DNA of 64,000 nt from Hamadaea sp013361475 (GTDB lineage: Bacteria > Actinomycetota > Actinomycetes > Mycobacteriales > Micromonosporaceae): positions 434,001 through 498,000 of the forward strand of contig NZ_JBFAHM010000005.1 of the NCBI RefSeq assembly GCF_040654195.1. Reading direction: 5' to 3'. The position numbers and the translations under genes are program-made. Positions 8,720 to 17,778 of this stretch are shown piece after piece; position 1 is the first letter of the stretch; the number at the start of each line of letters is the position of its first letter. The notes under the pieces were generated by a model that was given only the letters and a program-made list of their open reading frames with translations, searched no databases and was not told the DNA's origin.

Positions 8720-9982
8720 TCACGCAGCCTCCGCCAGCTCCCGCCGTTGGCCGACGTTGTGCGCGACGGCGAGCACCACCGCGACCGCCACCCCGAACGC
8801 GATGGTCAGCACCGCCGAGATCAGCAGCGTCTGGCGGCCGCCGACCGCGCTCACCAGCGGCCCGCCCAGCATGACGCCGAGCGCCGTGGCCGGAATGGTC
8901 AACGCGCTGCGCGCGGCCAGTACGCGACTCAACGCCGACGGCGGGCTCAGGCGCTGGAACAACGCGGTGCAGATCGCCGTGAACGGGCCGTAGATCAGCC
9001 CGCCGATCGCCATGCCGACCAGGCCGGGCGCGACGCTGTCGGTCAGGCCCAACGGCAGCAGGGCCGCACCCCAGCCGACGATGATGCTGATCACGACGAG
9101 CCACAGGGGTTGGTGGCGCAGGAATCCGGCGGCCAGCCCGCCGACCGTGCAGCCGACGCCGAACACCGTCCAGTACAGGCCCAGCAGGCTCGCCGACGCG
9201 TGGGCCTCGGTCGCGACGTGGATCGGCAGCGCCACCTCGACCGGCCCGTAGAGGAAGAAGAACACGCAGGTCACCGCGAGCAGGCCGAGCAGCTTCGGCT
9301 GGCTGCGCAGCGTACGCCACCCGCCGGCCGGCTCCTCGGTGACGTCGTCCGGCGAGGCGGTGGCGTCGTCCGGCGAGGCGGTGGCCGTGTAGCCGGGCGC
9401 GGTCGCCCAGCAGATCGCGGCCAGCACGGCGAAGCTGGCGGCATCGGCGGCGATCACCCAACCAGGGCTGACCGCCGCCAGCAGCAGCCCGCCGAGCGCC
9501 GGGCCGACCAGCACCGCCGCCTGTGTGAACGTCGAGACGAGGGCGTTGCCGGTGACCCGGTCCTCCTCCGGCAGCACCTCGGCCACCACCGTGTACGCCC
9601 CCGCGTTCCCCCAGGCGTGCAGCAGCGACGACAACGCGAGCAGCCCGACGTAGAGCGCCGGTCCCAGCGCACCGGCGACGGCCAGCGCCGCGATGCCGCC
9701 GAGGACGACGGCGCGTAACGACGCGTCGACCGCGACCAGGCGTACGCCGCTGAACCGGCGCACGAACCGGGCGAGCAGGGCGGCGCCCAGGGTCGCCGGC
9801 AGGGCGTACGCCGCGACGGCGAGCCCGGTCCAGACGCCGGCCTGGTCGGCCGGAGCGATCTGCACCGCGAGCCACGCCACCGCGACCATGCTCATCCCGT
9901 CGCCGAGCGCCGAGACCAGCATGCCCGGAAGAATCCGGCGCAACGCCGGCTGCCGGAGTACCCGGCCGTACGACCCGGCCAT
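8720..9982 (-). CDS. MFS transporter
   Basis: This is a 420-residue protein with about twelve membrane helices and the N-terminal pattern of an MFS exporter: LRRILPGMLVSALGDGMSMVAVAWLAVQ-like first helix and an FVRRFSGVR loop. The central loop holds a 21-bp tandem duplication (TASPDDA/TASPDDV, around 9340-9385), which is inside the cytoplasmic linker and probably neutral. The ATG follows the VOC stop by a single base, so the two are co-transcribed. Export of a small molecule or drug is likely. The substrate cannot be told. Confidence 0.88.
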   Translation of the reverse strand: MAGSYGRVLRQPALRRILPGMLVSALGDGMSMVAVAWLAVQIAPADQAGVWTGLAVAAYALPATLGAALLARFVRRFSGVRLVAVDASLRAVVLGGIAALAVAGALGPALYVGLLALSSLLHAWGNAGAYTVVAEVLPEEDRVTGNALVSTFTQAAVLVGPALGGLLLAAVSPGWVIAADAASFAVLAAICWATAPGYTATASPDDATASPDDVTEEPAGGWRTLRSQPKLLGLLAVTCVFFFLYGPVEVALPIHVATEAHASASLLGLYWTVFGVGCTVGGLAAGFLRHQPLWLVVISIIVGWGAALLPLGLTDSVAPGLVGMAIGGLIYGPFTAICTALFQRLSPPSALSRVLAARSALTIPATALGVMLGGPLVSAVGGRQTLLISAVLTIAFGVAVAVVLAVAHNVGQRRELAEAA

Positions 9983-9983
9983 G

Positions 9984-10331
9984 TCAGCGGTCCTGCAACA
10001 GGCCGAGGACGTTGCCGTCGGGGTCGGTGACGGTCGCGACGACCCGGCCGCCGCCGACCTCGCGTACGGGGTCGTTGACGGCGCCGCCGGCCGCCACCAC
10101 CTCGGCGACCTTCGCCTCGATGTCGGCCACCTCCCAGTAGGTCACCGGTGACGTCATACCCTGCGGACCGCCGCCGAGGACCAGCCCGACGTGCTGCCCA
10201 CCGATGTCGAATCCGACGTAGTAGGAGGAATCGGTCTGCGGCTGGATGCCGAGCAGGGCGGCGTACATCTCCTTCGCCTTGCCGAGGTCGGAGACCGGGT
10301 GAAGCACGGTCTTGATCCCCTTGGTGGTCAT
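9984..10331 (-). CDS. VOC (glyoxalase-like) family protein
   Basis: This is a 115-residue single-module vicinal-oxygen-chelate protein. The beta-alpha-beta-beta-beta pattern is seen in KTVLHPVSDLGKAKEMYAALLG near the start and VVATVTDPDGNVLGLLQD at the end. It could be a small dioxygenase, a drug-binding protein or a scaffold. The family does not fix the reaction. The ATG at 10329-10331 has GGAG 5 nt upstream. It is the first gene of a two-gene unit with the MFS transporter and divergent from the LuxR-type regulator, which may control it. Confidence 0.88.
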   Translation of the reverse strand: MTTKGIKTVLHPVSDLGKAKEMYAALLGIQPQTDSSYYVGFDIGGQHVGLVLGGGPQGMTSPVTYWEVADIEAKVAEVVAAGGAVNDPVREVGGGRVVATVTDPDGNVLGLLQDR

Positions 10332-10452
10332 GATCACTCCTGAACGGTAGTCGTTGCCCTGCAAGAAGCCTCGGCCACGCGGGCGCCGACCACATCCGTG
10401 GTCACCACGGGGAGCACCACGTACTCGGCCGCCGATGGGGCACAATGGCCGC

Positions 10453-13218
10453 GTGACGGCGGTCCAGGCGGGCATTTCCACGCGCGAGGCCGAGGTGCTG
10501 GCCCTGCTGGGGGAGCACCTCAGCAACGCGGAGATCGCCGCGCGGTTGTTCATCTCGGTCCGCACCGTCGAGACCCACGTCTCGTCCATGTTGCGCAAGC
10601 TCGACGCGCCGGACCGGCGGGCGCTCGCCCAGCTCGCGGCCGAGTGGAGCCGCGCGGCCCGCGGCGGCGACGCCACCCTCGGCCTGCCCGCCCCGGTGAC
10701 CTCCTTCGTCGGCCGGGCGCAGGAGCGCGCCGCCCTGGCCGCGGCGGTAACGGCCCACCGGCAGGTCAGCGCGGTCGGTCCAGGTGGGGTCGGCAAGACC
10801 CGCCTCGCCCTGGCGGTCGCGGCCGACGCCGCCCCGGACTTCCCCGACGGCGTCTGGTTCGTCGACCTCGTCCCCATCACGGACGCCACGATGGTCGGCG
10901 CGACCGTCGCCGCGGCGGTCGGCGTGGGCGAGCAGCAGGGCCGCAGCATCGACGACTCCGTGATCTCCGCGCTCGCCGACCGCCGCGCGCTGCTCGTTCT
11001 CGACAATTGCGAGCAGGTACGCGACGGAGTGGCGCCCTTCCTCGAACGGTTGCTCGCCGCCTGCCCGAAAGTGACCGTCCTGGCGACCAGTCGCGCCCGG
11101 CTGATGGTGCCCTTCGAACGGGTCCACCCCGTTCCGCCGATGTCGCTGACCGGCGACGGCGACTCCGACGCGGTCGCTCTGTTCCTCGATCGCGCCGCCG
11201 CCGTCGGCTGGCCGGTCGCCCCGGAGCAGCACGAACAGGTCGCCGAGATCTGCCAAGGGCTGGACGGGGTGGCCCTGGCGATCGAGCTCGCCGCCGCGCG
11301 GCTGCCGATGCTCGGCCTCGACGGGCTCACCGACGTGCTCTCCGACCAGCTGCGCCTGCTCACCGGCGGCGCCCGCGCCGACGACCGGCACCGCTCGGTA
11401 CGCGCGATGCTGGACTGGAGCGTCGCCCTGCTCGACCCGGCCGACCGGACGCTGCTGCACCGGATCGCCGTCTTCGTCGCACCGTTCACTGTGGACGCAG
11501 CCGCTCGGGTCGCCGGAGCGACGATGGACGGACTGGCCCGGCTGACCGAGCAGAGTCTGCTGTCGGCGACCCCCGCCCCCGGCGGCATGCGCTACCGAAC
11601 GCTCGAGACCATCCGCCAGTACGGCACGGAACAGCTGGCCGCGACCGGTGAACTCGACGGCGTACGCGCCGAGCACCTGCGCTGGTGCCTGGCGACCGCG
11701 ACCGAGCTGGCCCAGGATCCCCAGCCGGGGGCCGGACCGTGGCGGGCACGGTTCGACTACGCCGCCGACGATCTGCGGGCCGCGCTCGGCTGGGCGGCGA
11801 CGTCGGCGGACCACCGGGCAGAGGCGTACGCCCTCGCCCTCGCCTTGGCGCAGCTGGCGTTCACGCGGACCCTGATCGGTGAGGCGCAGCAGCGCTACGA
11901 GCAAGCCGCCGCGCTCGCCGACGACCCGTACGCCGCCGAGGCCGCCCTCCGCCAAGCTGCGGCCGTCGCGGGCTGCCGGATGCGCGGCGACGACATGTAT
12001 CGGCTCCACCAAGCGGCCGCCGACACCGCCCGAACCGCCGGGGACACCGCTGGAACCGCACGGGACCTGGCGACCGCGGCCGCCACGGTCTACCGGTTCT
12101 CCGGCACGTTCGCCGAGCCGCCGCCACCGGGTGCGGCGGCCGCGTTGCTCGCCGAGGCCCGTGACCTGGCCGGCGACGATCCGGCGGCGCTGGCCGCCGT
12201 AGCCCTCGCCGAATGCGGCGTCCTCAGCGACACCGGCGACCCCGATCTGCCGGAGGCGCTCAAACGCGCCGAACGCGCCGTCGACCTGGCCCGAGCCGGC
12301 GGAGATCCCCTCGCCCACAGCGCGGCTCTCGACGCGCTGGCCGCCGTCCAGTGCTGGGCGGGCGACACCTTCGCCGCCGCCGACTCCGCCCGTCACCGCG
12401 TCGGTCTGCTCGCGAAGCTTCCGGCGTCCCCGGCCGTCGCCCTCGAACGCACGAACGCCTTGTCCGAGGCGGCCGAATCCTCCGTCGGCGTCGGCGACCT
12501 GGCCGCCGCCCGCAGGTGGGGTGAGCAACTCCGAGATCTGCCGCTGCTTGCCGAACGCGGCGACTTCGCGACCTCGCGACTGCTCGTCGCCGACGCCCTC
12601 GCCGGGAACGCGGAAGGCGTACTCGCCGCCTGCGGCCGATTCCTCGACGCCTGGGGACGGTCGGGCGGCCTGCACACGCCGACCCTCGCCACCGCAGCCG
12701 CCGCTGTCGCGATGATCCACGGCCTGCGCGGCGACGACACCGCCCGGGCCGAGTGGCTCGGCATTGTGACCGAACTCGACGTCGCCCCGGAGCTGAAAGC
12801 CGGCTACAGCGCCGTCTTCGACGCGATCGTGCTGCTCCACGAAGGCCGCGCCGGCGAAGCATTCGCGCTGCTGGCGAGCGAGCCCGAGGAGATGGGCGAG
12901 TGGGCCATCTGGGTGTGGCGGCACTGGTATCTCGCCGTACGCGCCGAGGCCGCCGCCCTGTCCGGTCAGCCCGACGCCCGCGACCGGATCGCCGCCGCTC
13001 GACCTCTCGTGGCCGGCAACCCGATCGCCGCCGCTCAGCTCGACCGCGCGGAAGCGTTGCTGGACAACGATTCCACCCGTACGCTCGCCGCCGCGGCCGC
13101 CTTCGAGACCGCGGGCAGCCGTTACCAGTGGGCGCGAACCCTCGTCCTCGCCGGCGGCACGTACGCCGAGCAGGGCGCGGCCGCTCTGGCCGACCTCGGC
13201 CTCACCGCTCCCGCTTAG
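10453..13218 (+). CDS. LuxR-type HTH / NB-ARC ATPase / TPR regulator
   Basis: This is a 921-residue regulator read from the GTG at 10453. An ATG at 10435 is an in-frame alternative. The DNA-binding LuxR helix-turn-helix is at the extreme N-terminus (ISTREAEVLALLGEHLSNAEIA, VRTVETHVSSMLRKL, about residues 6-60). An AAA/NB-ARC domain follows, with Walker A GPGGVGKTR near 111-119 and Walker B ALLVLDNCE near 180. The rest is Ala-rich helical TPR-like sequence. This puts the HTH at the opposite end from the usual LAL regulators. It is divergent from the VOC/MFS pair, 121 bp apart, and may sense a ligand that drives the exporter. Confidence 0.85.
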   Translation: MTAVQAGISTREAEVLALLGEHLSNAEIAARLFISVRTVETHVSSMLRKLDAPDRRALAQLAAEWSRAARGGDATLGLPAPVTSFVGRAQERAALAAAVTAHRQVSAVGPGGVGKTRLALAVAADAAPDFPDGVWFVDLVPITDATMVGATVAAAVGVGEQQGRSIDDSVISALADRRALLVLDNCEQVRDGVAPFLERLLAACPKVTVLATSRARLMVPFERVHPVPPMSLTGDGDSDAVALFLDRAAAVGWPVAPEQHEQVAEICQGLDGVALAIELAAARLPMLGLDGLTDVLSDQLRLLTGGARADDRHRSVRAMLDWSVALLDPADRTLLHRIAVFVAPFTVDAAARVAGATMDGLARLTEQSLLSATPAPGGMRYRTLETIRQYGTEQLAATGELDGVRAEHLRWCLATATELAQDPQPGAGPWRARFDYAADDLRAALGWAATSADHRAEAYALALALAQLAFTRTLIGEAQQRYEQAAALADDPYAAEAALRQAAAVAGCRMRGDDMYRLHQAAADTARTAGDTAGTARDLATAAATVYRFSGTFAEPPPPGAAAALLAEARDLAGDDPAALAAVALAECGVLSDTGDPDLPEALKRAERAVDLARAGGDPLAHSAALDALAAVQCWAGDTFAAADSARHRVGLLAKLPASPAVALERTNALSEAAESSVGVGDLAAARRWGEQLRDLPLLAERGDFATSRLLVADALAGNAEGVLAACGRFLDAWGRSGGLHTPTLATAAAAVAMIHGLRGDDTARAEWLGIVTELDVAPELKAGYSAVFDAIVLLHEGRAGEAFALLASEPEEMGEWAIWVWRHWYLAVRAEAAALSGQPDARDRIAAARPLVAGNPIAAAQLDRAEALLDNDSTRTLAAAAAFETAGSRYQWARTLVLAGGTYAEQGAAALADLGLTAPA

Positions 13219-13230
13219 CTTTCCTTCTGG

Positions 13231-13262
13231 CGCTGGCCTTCCCCGCGGACGCTGGCCTTCCC
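13231..13262 (+). repeat. Two-copy short repeat flush with palindrome copy 1
   Basis: CGCTGGCCTTCCC occurs at 13231-13243 and again at 13250-13262. The next CGCTGG (13265) is the left end of the 59-bp palindrome. So the repeats and the palindrome begin with the same hexamer. Confidence 0.7.
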
Positions 13263-13264
13263 AG

Positions 13265-13327
13265 CGCTGGATCAGGGTTCCGGGTCGAATCTTGAAGCGA
13301 GATTCGACCCGGAACCCTGATCCAGCG
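13265..13327. repeat. 59-bp palindromic repeat, copy 1
   Basis: The core is at 13267-13325 with one extra CG pair on each side. The arms start CTGGATCAGGGTTCCGGGTC and pair almost perfectly (26 of 27) around a short loop. The copy lies 48 bp past the stop of the LuxR/NB-ARC gene and 113 bp before the next ATG. Both arms carry the CCGGG variant. It could act as a terminator hairpin, a mobile palindrome or a protein-binding site. Confidence 0.92.
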
Positions 13328-13440
13328 GGAACCGCAGCGTGTCCCATCGACACAGGCCACTAGCCCCAATCGTCGATGTGTGGTAGGAATCCTTCAATCT
13401 TCCGGCCAAGTCTGAGAATTTCCTTCATAGGGAGACGTGT

Positions 13441-14673
13441 ATGAGAAAGGTGATCGCCGCCGGGGCCGTCCTGGCAGCTTTGATCGCACCGTCGGCGGCC
13501 GCCCCCGCGACCGCGGCGGTGACCGTGGCGGCCGTCGCGCCACAGCCGGGCACCTACGTGGGCAAGGGTTTCGACACCTGCACCGCGCCCTCGCAGTCGG
13601 CGATGAACGCGTGGAAGACCAGCTCGCCGTACGGGGCGGTCGGCATCTACATCAGCGGTTCCAGCCGCTCCTGTTCGCAGCCCAACCTCACCGCGACGTG
13701 GGTGTCCAATCAGGTCGCCAAGGGCTGGCGGCTCATCCCCATCGAACTCGACTACCAGGCGCCCTGCGGGACGCGTACGCCGAAGATGTCCAGCGACCCG
13801 GCGACCGCCCGTTCGCAGGGCGCGAGCCGGGCGACCAGCGCGGTCAATGCCGCCAAGGCCCTGGGCATCCCGGCCGGCAGCGCCATCTACAACGACATCG
13901 AGCAGTACCCGACCAACGCCTCCTGCCGGGCGGCGGTGCTGTCGTACCTGTCCGGCTGGACTCTGCAGCTGCACGCCTTGGGCTACCTGTCCGGCATGTA
14001 CTCCAGCGGCTCGTCCGGCGTCCTCGACGTCTGCAACGCCTACGACGACCCGCAGTACACCCGGCTGGACCACCTCTGGATCGCCTGGTGGAACGGCGTC
14101 GCCAACACCGCCGGCGGCCAGTACTGCCCCGACACCGCGTACCCGAACCACCAGCGCCTGCACCAGTACTCCGGCGACGTCACCGAGACCTGGGGCGGCG
14201 TCACGATCAAGATCGACCGCAACTACCTCGACGTCTCCACCGTCGTAACCCAGCCCCCGACCCAGTGGAGCACGATCGTCGACAACACCGACTCCGGCCG
14301 GTTCACCGCGAGCTCGAACTGGGGCACGTCGAGCTACTCGACGCAGCGCTACGGCACGGACTACCGGTTCGCCGACCCGGTCGCCGCCAGCGACCCGGCC
14401 TGGTACAAGGTGAACATCCCGGAGACCGCCACCTATGAAGTGTCGGTCTGGTACCCGGCCAACTCCGGCTACAACAACGCGACGCCGTACGTCGTGGTCA
14501 CCACCACCGGCAACCAGTCCGTCGTGGTGAACCAGCAGAGCAGCGGCGGCCAGTGGGTGTCGCTGGGCGTCTTCACCCTCGCCGCCGGCGACGCGGACAA
14601 GGTCGGGGTGAGCCGATGGACCACCGGAACCGGCTACGTCATCGCCGACGCGATCCGGGTGACCCGGGTCTGA
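13441..14673 (+). CDS. Secreted DUF1906 glycosidase-like protein with golvesin/CBD-like C-terminal domain
   Basis: This is a 410-residue secreted protein. The signal peptide (MRKVIAAGAVLAALIAPS...) probably ends near residue 25. Residues about 40-265 form a DUF1906 (Rv2525c-like) TIM-barrel module related to GH25 lysozymes: GKGFDTCTAPSQSAMNAW, IYNDIEQYP and IDRNYLD are family landmarks. Residues about 275-410 are a golvesin-like beta-sandwich (WSTIVDNTDSGRFTASSNW to GYVIADAIRVTRV). This same domain ends the Tat amidase near 52.5 kb. GGGAG before the ATG is the ribosome site. A wall-related role is likely. Catalytic activity of DUF1906 is unproven. Confidence 0.85.
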   Translation: MRKVIAAGAVLAALIAPSAAAPATAAVTVAAVAPQPGTYVGKGFDTCTAPSQSAMNAWKTSSPYGAVGIYISGSSRSCSQPNLTATWVSNQVAKGWRLIPIELDYQAPCGTRTPKMSSDPATARSQGASRATSAVNAAKALGIPAGSAIYNDIEQYPTNASCRAAVLSYLSGWTLQLHALGYLSGMYSSGSSGVLDVCNAYDDPQYTRLDHLWIAWWNGVANTAGGQYCPDTAYPNHQRLHQYSGDVTETWGGVTIKIDRNYLDVSTVVTQPPTQWSTIVDNTDSGRFTASSNWGTSSYSTQRYGTDYRFADPVAASDPAWYKVNIPETATYEVSVWYPANSGYNNATPYVVVTTTGNQSVVVNQQSSGGQWVSLGVFTLAAGDADKVGVSRWTTGTGYVIADAIRVTRV

Positions 14674-14684
14674 GCCCGACCGGC

Positions 14685-14726
14685 CCACGTGGGCGCGGCC
14701 ACCGAGCCGCGCCCACGTGGCTGTTT
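14685..14726 (+). terminator. Intrinsic terminator after the DUF1906 gene
   Basis: A perfect 15-bp stem (CCACGTGGGCGCGGC at 14685-14699 with its complement at 14706-14720) has a 6-nt loop and is followed by CTGTTTT. It starts 11 bp after the stop codon. It is one of the few canonical rho-independent terminators in the window. Confidence 0.88.
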
Positions 14727-14782
14727 TCGGTGCAGGTTAAGGACGTTGCCGCAGGTGAGCCCGGCAACGGAGGCTACGCGTC

Positions 14783-15217
14783 ATGCGTACTCTTCAACGG
14801 ATGGCGCTCGCCGTCGCGATCGCGGTTCTCGGGACCACCCTGGTGAACGCCTCGCCGGCGGCGGCGCTCCCCATCTGCAACACCTTCAAGGACGTCACCT
14901 CGACCGACGGTTCCGGCAAGAAGGTGTGGGTGCCCGCCACCTGGGGCGGAGACGTCAGCTGCACGCTGCACGAGGGCATCCTCGACAACCAGGCCGTCTC
15001 CGTCCTGCAGGGCACCCTCAACTACTGCTACGGCATGAACCTCACCGTCGACGGCGACTTCGGCCCGAAGACGGAGTCGGCACTCATGGAGGTCCAGCGC
15101 CTGTACGGCCTCGACGACGACGGCTGGTACGGCGTCTACACCCGTGACAAGATCAGCCACGAGCCGTACGACTACCAGGCGATCTGCCGCAAGTACAACG
15201 GGCCGGGCGGCTACTGA
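14783..15217 (+). CDS. Secreted peptidoglycan-binding-domain protein
   Basis: This is a 144-residue secreted protein. The signal peptide is MRTLQRMALAVAIAVLGTTL through about residue 28 (ASPAAALP). The mature part carries a PG_binding_1 module: VSVLQGTLNYCYGMNLTVDGDFGPKTESALMEVQRLYGLDDDGWYG. Four Cys residues (about 32, 60, 82 and 138) may form disulfides. There is no catalytic domain, so it may bind wall, act as an inhibitor or serve as an accessory. Its last 7 bp overlap the end of the convergent ArsR-type gene. Confidence 0.85.
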   Translation: MRTLQRMALAVAIAVLGTTLVNASPAAALPICNTFKDVTSTDGSGKKVWVPATWGGDVSCTLHEGILDNQAVSVLQGTLNYCYGMNLTVDGDFGPKTESALMEVQRLYGLDDDGWYGVYTRDKISHEPYDYQAICRKYNGPGGY

Positions 15218-16227
15218 TACCCCGGGGCCGGCCTCGGCGCCGGGGTCGGCCCCTCCAGCAGCGCCAGCCCGGCCGGAGTCTGCGTGTGAATCACGCTGTT
15301 GCGGTGCCGGACGCTGGCGACCAGGCCCGCACCCCGCAGAATCGTCAGATGCCGGCTCGCGGCGGGCACCGAGATCCCGAGTCGTCCGGCGATCTCGGAG
15401 GTCGTCAGGTTGGCCGCCGACGCCAGGACCCAGGCCCGGGTGGAGCCGAGCAACGCGGCCAGCGGCGCGTGCTGCGCCGCGGCCAGGACGCGAGCCGCGT
15501 GATTCAGCGGGTAGACCAGCACCGGCGGCAGGTCGCTGTCGGCCAGCACCATGAGCTGGGTGGCGCGCTTGAAATAGCACGGGATGATGGTGAGCCCGCG
15601 ACCGTCGAGATGGATGTCCCGGTTGCCGTCCATACCCCAGGATCCGATGTGGAGGACCCCGTCCCGGAAGTACGCACTGGGGTGCAGCCCGCCGAGGAAG
15701 GCCCCGATGCCCTCGTCCGCCAGTTGCCGGGCCCGGATCGCCCGGTCCGTGTCGAACGCGGCGGTGATCTCACTCCACCGGGACTCCAGCGCGATCCGCC
15801 GGTAGAGCCGTAGCCCGTTCGCCAACCGGCGCAGCGAACCGGCCTCGCCCCGGAGCAGGCCGTCCACCGCGCACTGGTGCCGTCCGGCCACGCTGACCTG
15901 GGCGACTTCACTGCGTAGTTGCGTATGGGGAGTGGACAGGATCGCCTCAAGCCCGGCTTCGAACCCGCCGCTGGACTGCGCCGGGGTCAGGAAGTCGGGG
16001 AAGTAGCCGACCGGCGGGTTCAGGGCGAACAGCGTACTGAGGTCCTCGCGGAACGCCGGATTGTTCTGCAGGGTCTGGATGACCCCCGTACGCCACGACG
16101 CCAGCATCGGCGGCGTGCTGCGCGACTGGACCTGATGCATGCTCAGCGCCAGCTCCCAGAACGGGTCCGGTTGGGTCGCGAGCCGCATCGACGCGAGATC
16201 CATGGCGGTGAAATGGATTCGAAGCAT
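15211..16227 (-). CDS. ArsR-family winged-helix transcription regulator
   Basis: This is a 338-residue cytoplasmic protein with a long N-terminal region of the DUF5937 type (start MLRIHFTAMDLASMRLA). The ArsR winged helix is near the C-terminus (about residues 275-325: LTTSEIAGRLGISVPAASRHLTILRGAGLV). No clear metal-binding Cys motif is seen, so it is probably not a metal sensor. It is 87 bp downstream of a secreted peptidoglycan-binding gene on the same strand and converges on another, overlapping it by 7 bp. It may regulate these wall proteins. The target is unknown. Confidence 0.85.
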   Translation of the reverse strand: MLRIHFTAMDLASMRLATQPDPFWELALSMHQVQSRSTPPMLASWRTGVIQTLQNNPAFREDLSTLFALNPPVGYFPDFLTPAQSSGGFEAGLEAILSTPHTQLRSEVAQVSVAGRHQCAVDGLLRGEAGSLRRLANGLRLYRRIALESRWSEITAAFDTDRAIRARQLADEGIGAFLGGLHPSAYFRDGVLHIGSWGMDGNRDIHLDGRGLTIIPCYFKRATQLMVLADSDLPPVLVYPLNHAARVLAAAQHAPLAALLGSTRAWVLASAANLTTSEIAGRLGISVPAASRHLTILRGAGLVASVRHRNSVIHTQTPAGLALLEGPTPAPRPAPGYQ

Positions 16228-16314
16228 CCGGGCATCCTCACGGGCGTCGAGCGGATGTGCAGGATGACACGGGCCGGGCCACCGGGGAACCGGCGGTCCG
16301 GCCCGGCCGGCTCG

Positions 16315-16851
16315 TCAGTACACGTAGCTCGTGTCGGTCCAGGTCGAGACGCCGGGCATCCGGAACCAGGTGACCCGGTCCGACCGGCGCTCGCGGATGT
16401 AGAACGTCCGGCCGCTGATGCGGCCCTGGTAGGTGTAGTAGAAGTAGGTCGAGTCCGTCGACGTCCAGTGGTAGCCCCAGACGGTGTTCAGATTCGACGC
16501 CTCCCAGGTCTCGCTGCCGACCCAGCCGTCGACGTCGATGTCGGGCGAGTTCGCGGCGTTGTAGAGCTGCTGCCAGTGGATCGTGGCGGCCTCGGTGTTG
16601 GGGCCGAACACGCCGTCCGGGTCGTCGTAGCCTTCGTCGGCCCACAGACGCCGTTGCCAGAACAGCACGACGTTGCCCTTGTTGACGCACGACGACTGCG
16701 TACACAGGGTCAGCGCGCCGAAGTAGCCGGTGGCCGCGGCGGCCGGCCGCGGCACGACCAGCGTGCCGGTCAGGACCGTGGCGAGCACGAGGGCCAGCCG
16801 GGTCACCAGGGCGGCCGCACGCGACCGTGCTGAGCTTTCGGATCGGTTCAT
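16315..16851 (-). CDS. Secreted peptidoglycan-binding-like protein
   Basis: This is a 178-residue secreted protein if started at the ATG at 16849-16851 (MNRSESSARSR). GGG lies about 7 nt upstream. Starts at 16857 or 16995 are less likely because they push the signal peptide inward. The signal peptide core is AALVTRLALVLATVLTGTL, ending near AAAATG. The mature part has a PG_binding_1-like repeat (NVVLFWQRRLWADEG...GVFGPNTEAATIHWQQL...VDGWVGSETWEA) and a Tyr/Trp-rich tail. It may bind the wall or a polysaccharide. It is upstream of the ArsR-type gene and divergent from the NicO operon. Confidence 0.8.
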   Translation of the reverse strand: MNRSESSARSRAAALVTRLALVLATVLTGTLVVPRPAAAATGYFGALTLCTQSSCVNKGNVVLFWQRRLWADEGYDDPDGVFGPNTEAATIHWQQLYNAANSPDIDVDGWVGSETWEASNLNTVWGYHWTSTDSTYFYYTYQGRISGRTFYIRERRSDRVTWFRMPGVSTWTDTSYVY

Positions 16852-17094
16852 GCACATCCCGTTCTCGAAGAGGAACGGACGCGATCCTGCTGGACCGACC
16901 GAGGGTGCGACCACGTGATTTCGCCTGGGAGCAAACTCCCAGCGCGATCTGCGTCGAGGCCTCCTGCCGAGCGGCGCTGATCGGCAAACGTTCACCCGCG
17001 CGTTCGGTGCTGATCATCAAGCCAAGCGCCGGAGTTCGCGAACCGTCGGCAGAGTGCAGCGCGATCACACCCCTGCCAGCCCGGAGCGCGACCC

Positions 17095-17778
17095 TTGCAC
17101 CAACCCAGGCGAGCGATCGCCGCCCTGCTCGCGGCCCTCGCTGTAACCGTTTTCGCGACGCCGAGCCGAGCCGCCGCGCATCCGTTCGGTGATCCGCAGA
17201 CCGTCGCGATCAGTCTCGACGCCACCCGGCCGGACACAGTCCACATTCGCTGGAAGGCCGGCGGCCTCGACGACCTCACACTGCTCGGCGTCTCGCTCGG
17301 GCTGCTGCCGCGTGACCGGGTCATGCTCGACGGCGCGGTCTTCTACCAGGCGTCGGACGCGACAGCGATCGGTCCGTCGCCGCGATTCGCCGAGTACCTG
17401 CTCCGGCAGATCAGCGTGGCCGGCGACGGCGAAACCTGCGCCGGGACCGTGCGACCGCCGACCGACCTGGCCAAGTCCGGGGTCACCCTCGACTTCGACT
17501 GTCCGGCTGCCATCGGCACGGCCACCGTCGTGGTGCGCACCCTGACCGACCTCAACTCCGCGTACCAGACGCTCGCGACCGGGCCGAACGGCGAGCGCGC
17601 CGTCTATGCCGCGGGCAAGGACACCCACGACTGGGTCCTCGGCTCGGCGTCCGCGCACGACACCCGGCGCTCGGCCGCCGCGCAGATCGGCCTGGTCGTC
17701 GGCGGCTCGCTGCTCGTCGTGGTCCTGCTTTTCCTCCTGGTACGCCGAAAGCAGCGCACGAAACGGGTCGCCCGGTGA
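17095..17778 (+). CDS. Secreted, membrane-anchored protein preceding a Ni/Co exporter
   Basis: This is a 227-residue protein with a TTG start at 17095 (GGAG 8 nt upstream) and a signal peptide ending near SRAAA. The mature N-terminus is HPFGDPQ, like the AHPLGN starts of proteins that sit beside NicO transporters in actinobacteria. A beta-rich outer domain follows, then one C-terminal helix (about residues 195-217, IGLVVGGSLLVVVLLFLLV) and a basic tail. It overlaps the NicO gene by 4 bp (GTGA). It may bind or present metal for the exporter, which is inference from context. There is no known enzyme motif. Confidence 0.78.
   Translation: MHQPRRAIAALLAALAVTVFATPSRAAAHPFGDPQTVAISLDATRPDTVHIRWKAGGLDDLTLLGVSLGLLPRDRVMLDGAVFYQASDATAIGPSPRFAEYLLRQISVAGDGETCAGTVRPPTDLAKSGVTLDFDCPAAIGTATVVVRTLTDLNSAYQTLATGPNGERAVYAAGKDTHDWVLGSASAHDTRRSAAAQIGLVVGGSLLVVVLLFLLVRRKQRTKRVAR

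Noticed and set aside
9338..9386. 21-bp tandem repeat inside the MFS gene
   Set aside because: An in-frame duplication in a cytoplasmic loop. No sign of wider meaning.
10402..13353. 983-residue open frame opposite the LuxR/NB-ARC gene
   Set aside because: High-GC shadow frame. Low-complexity Gly/Arg/Val protein with no domain. The other strand has clear HTH and P-loop motifs.
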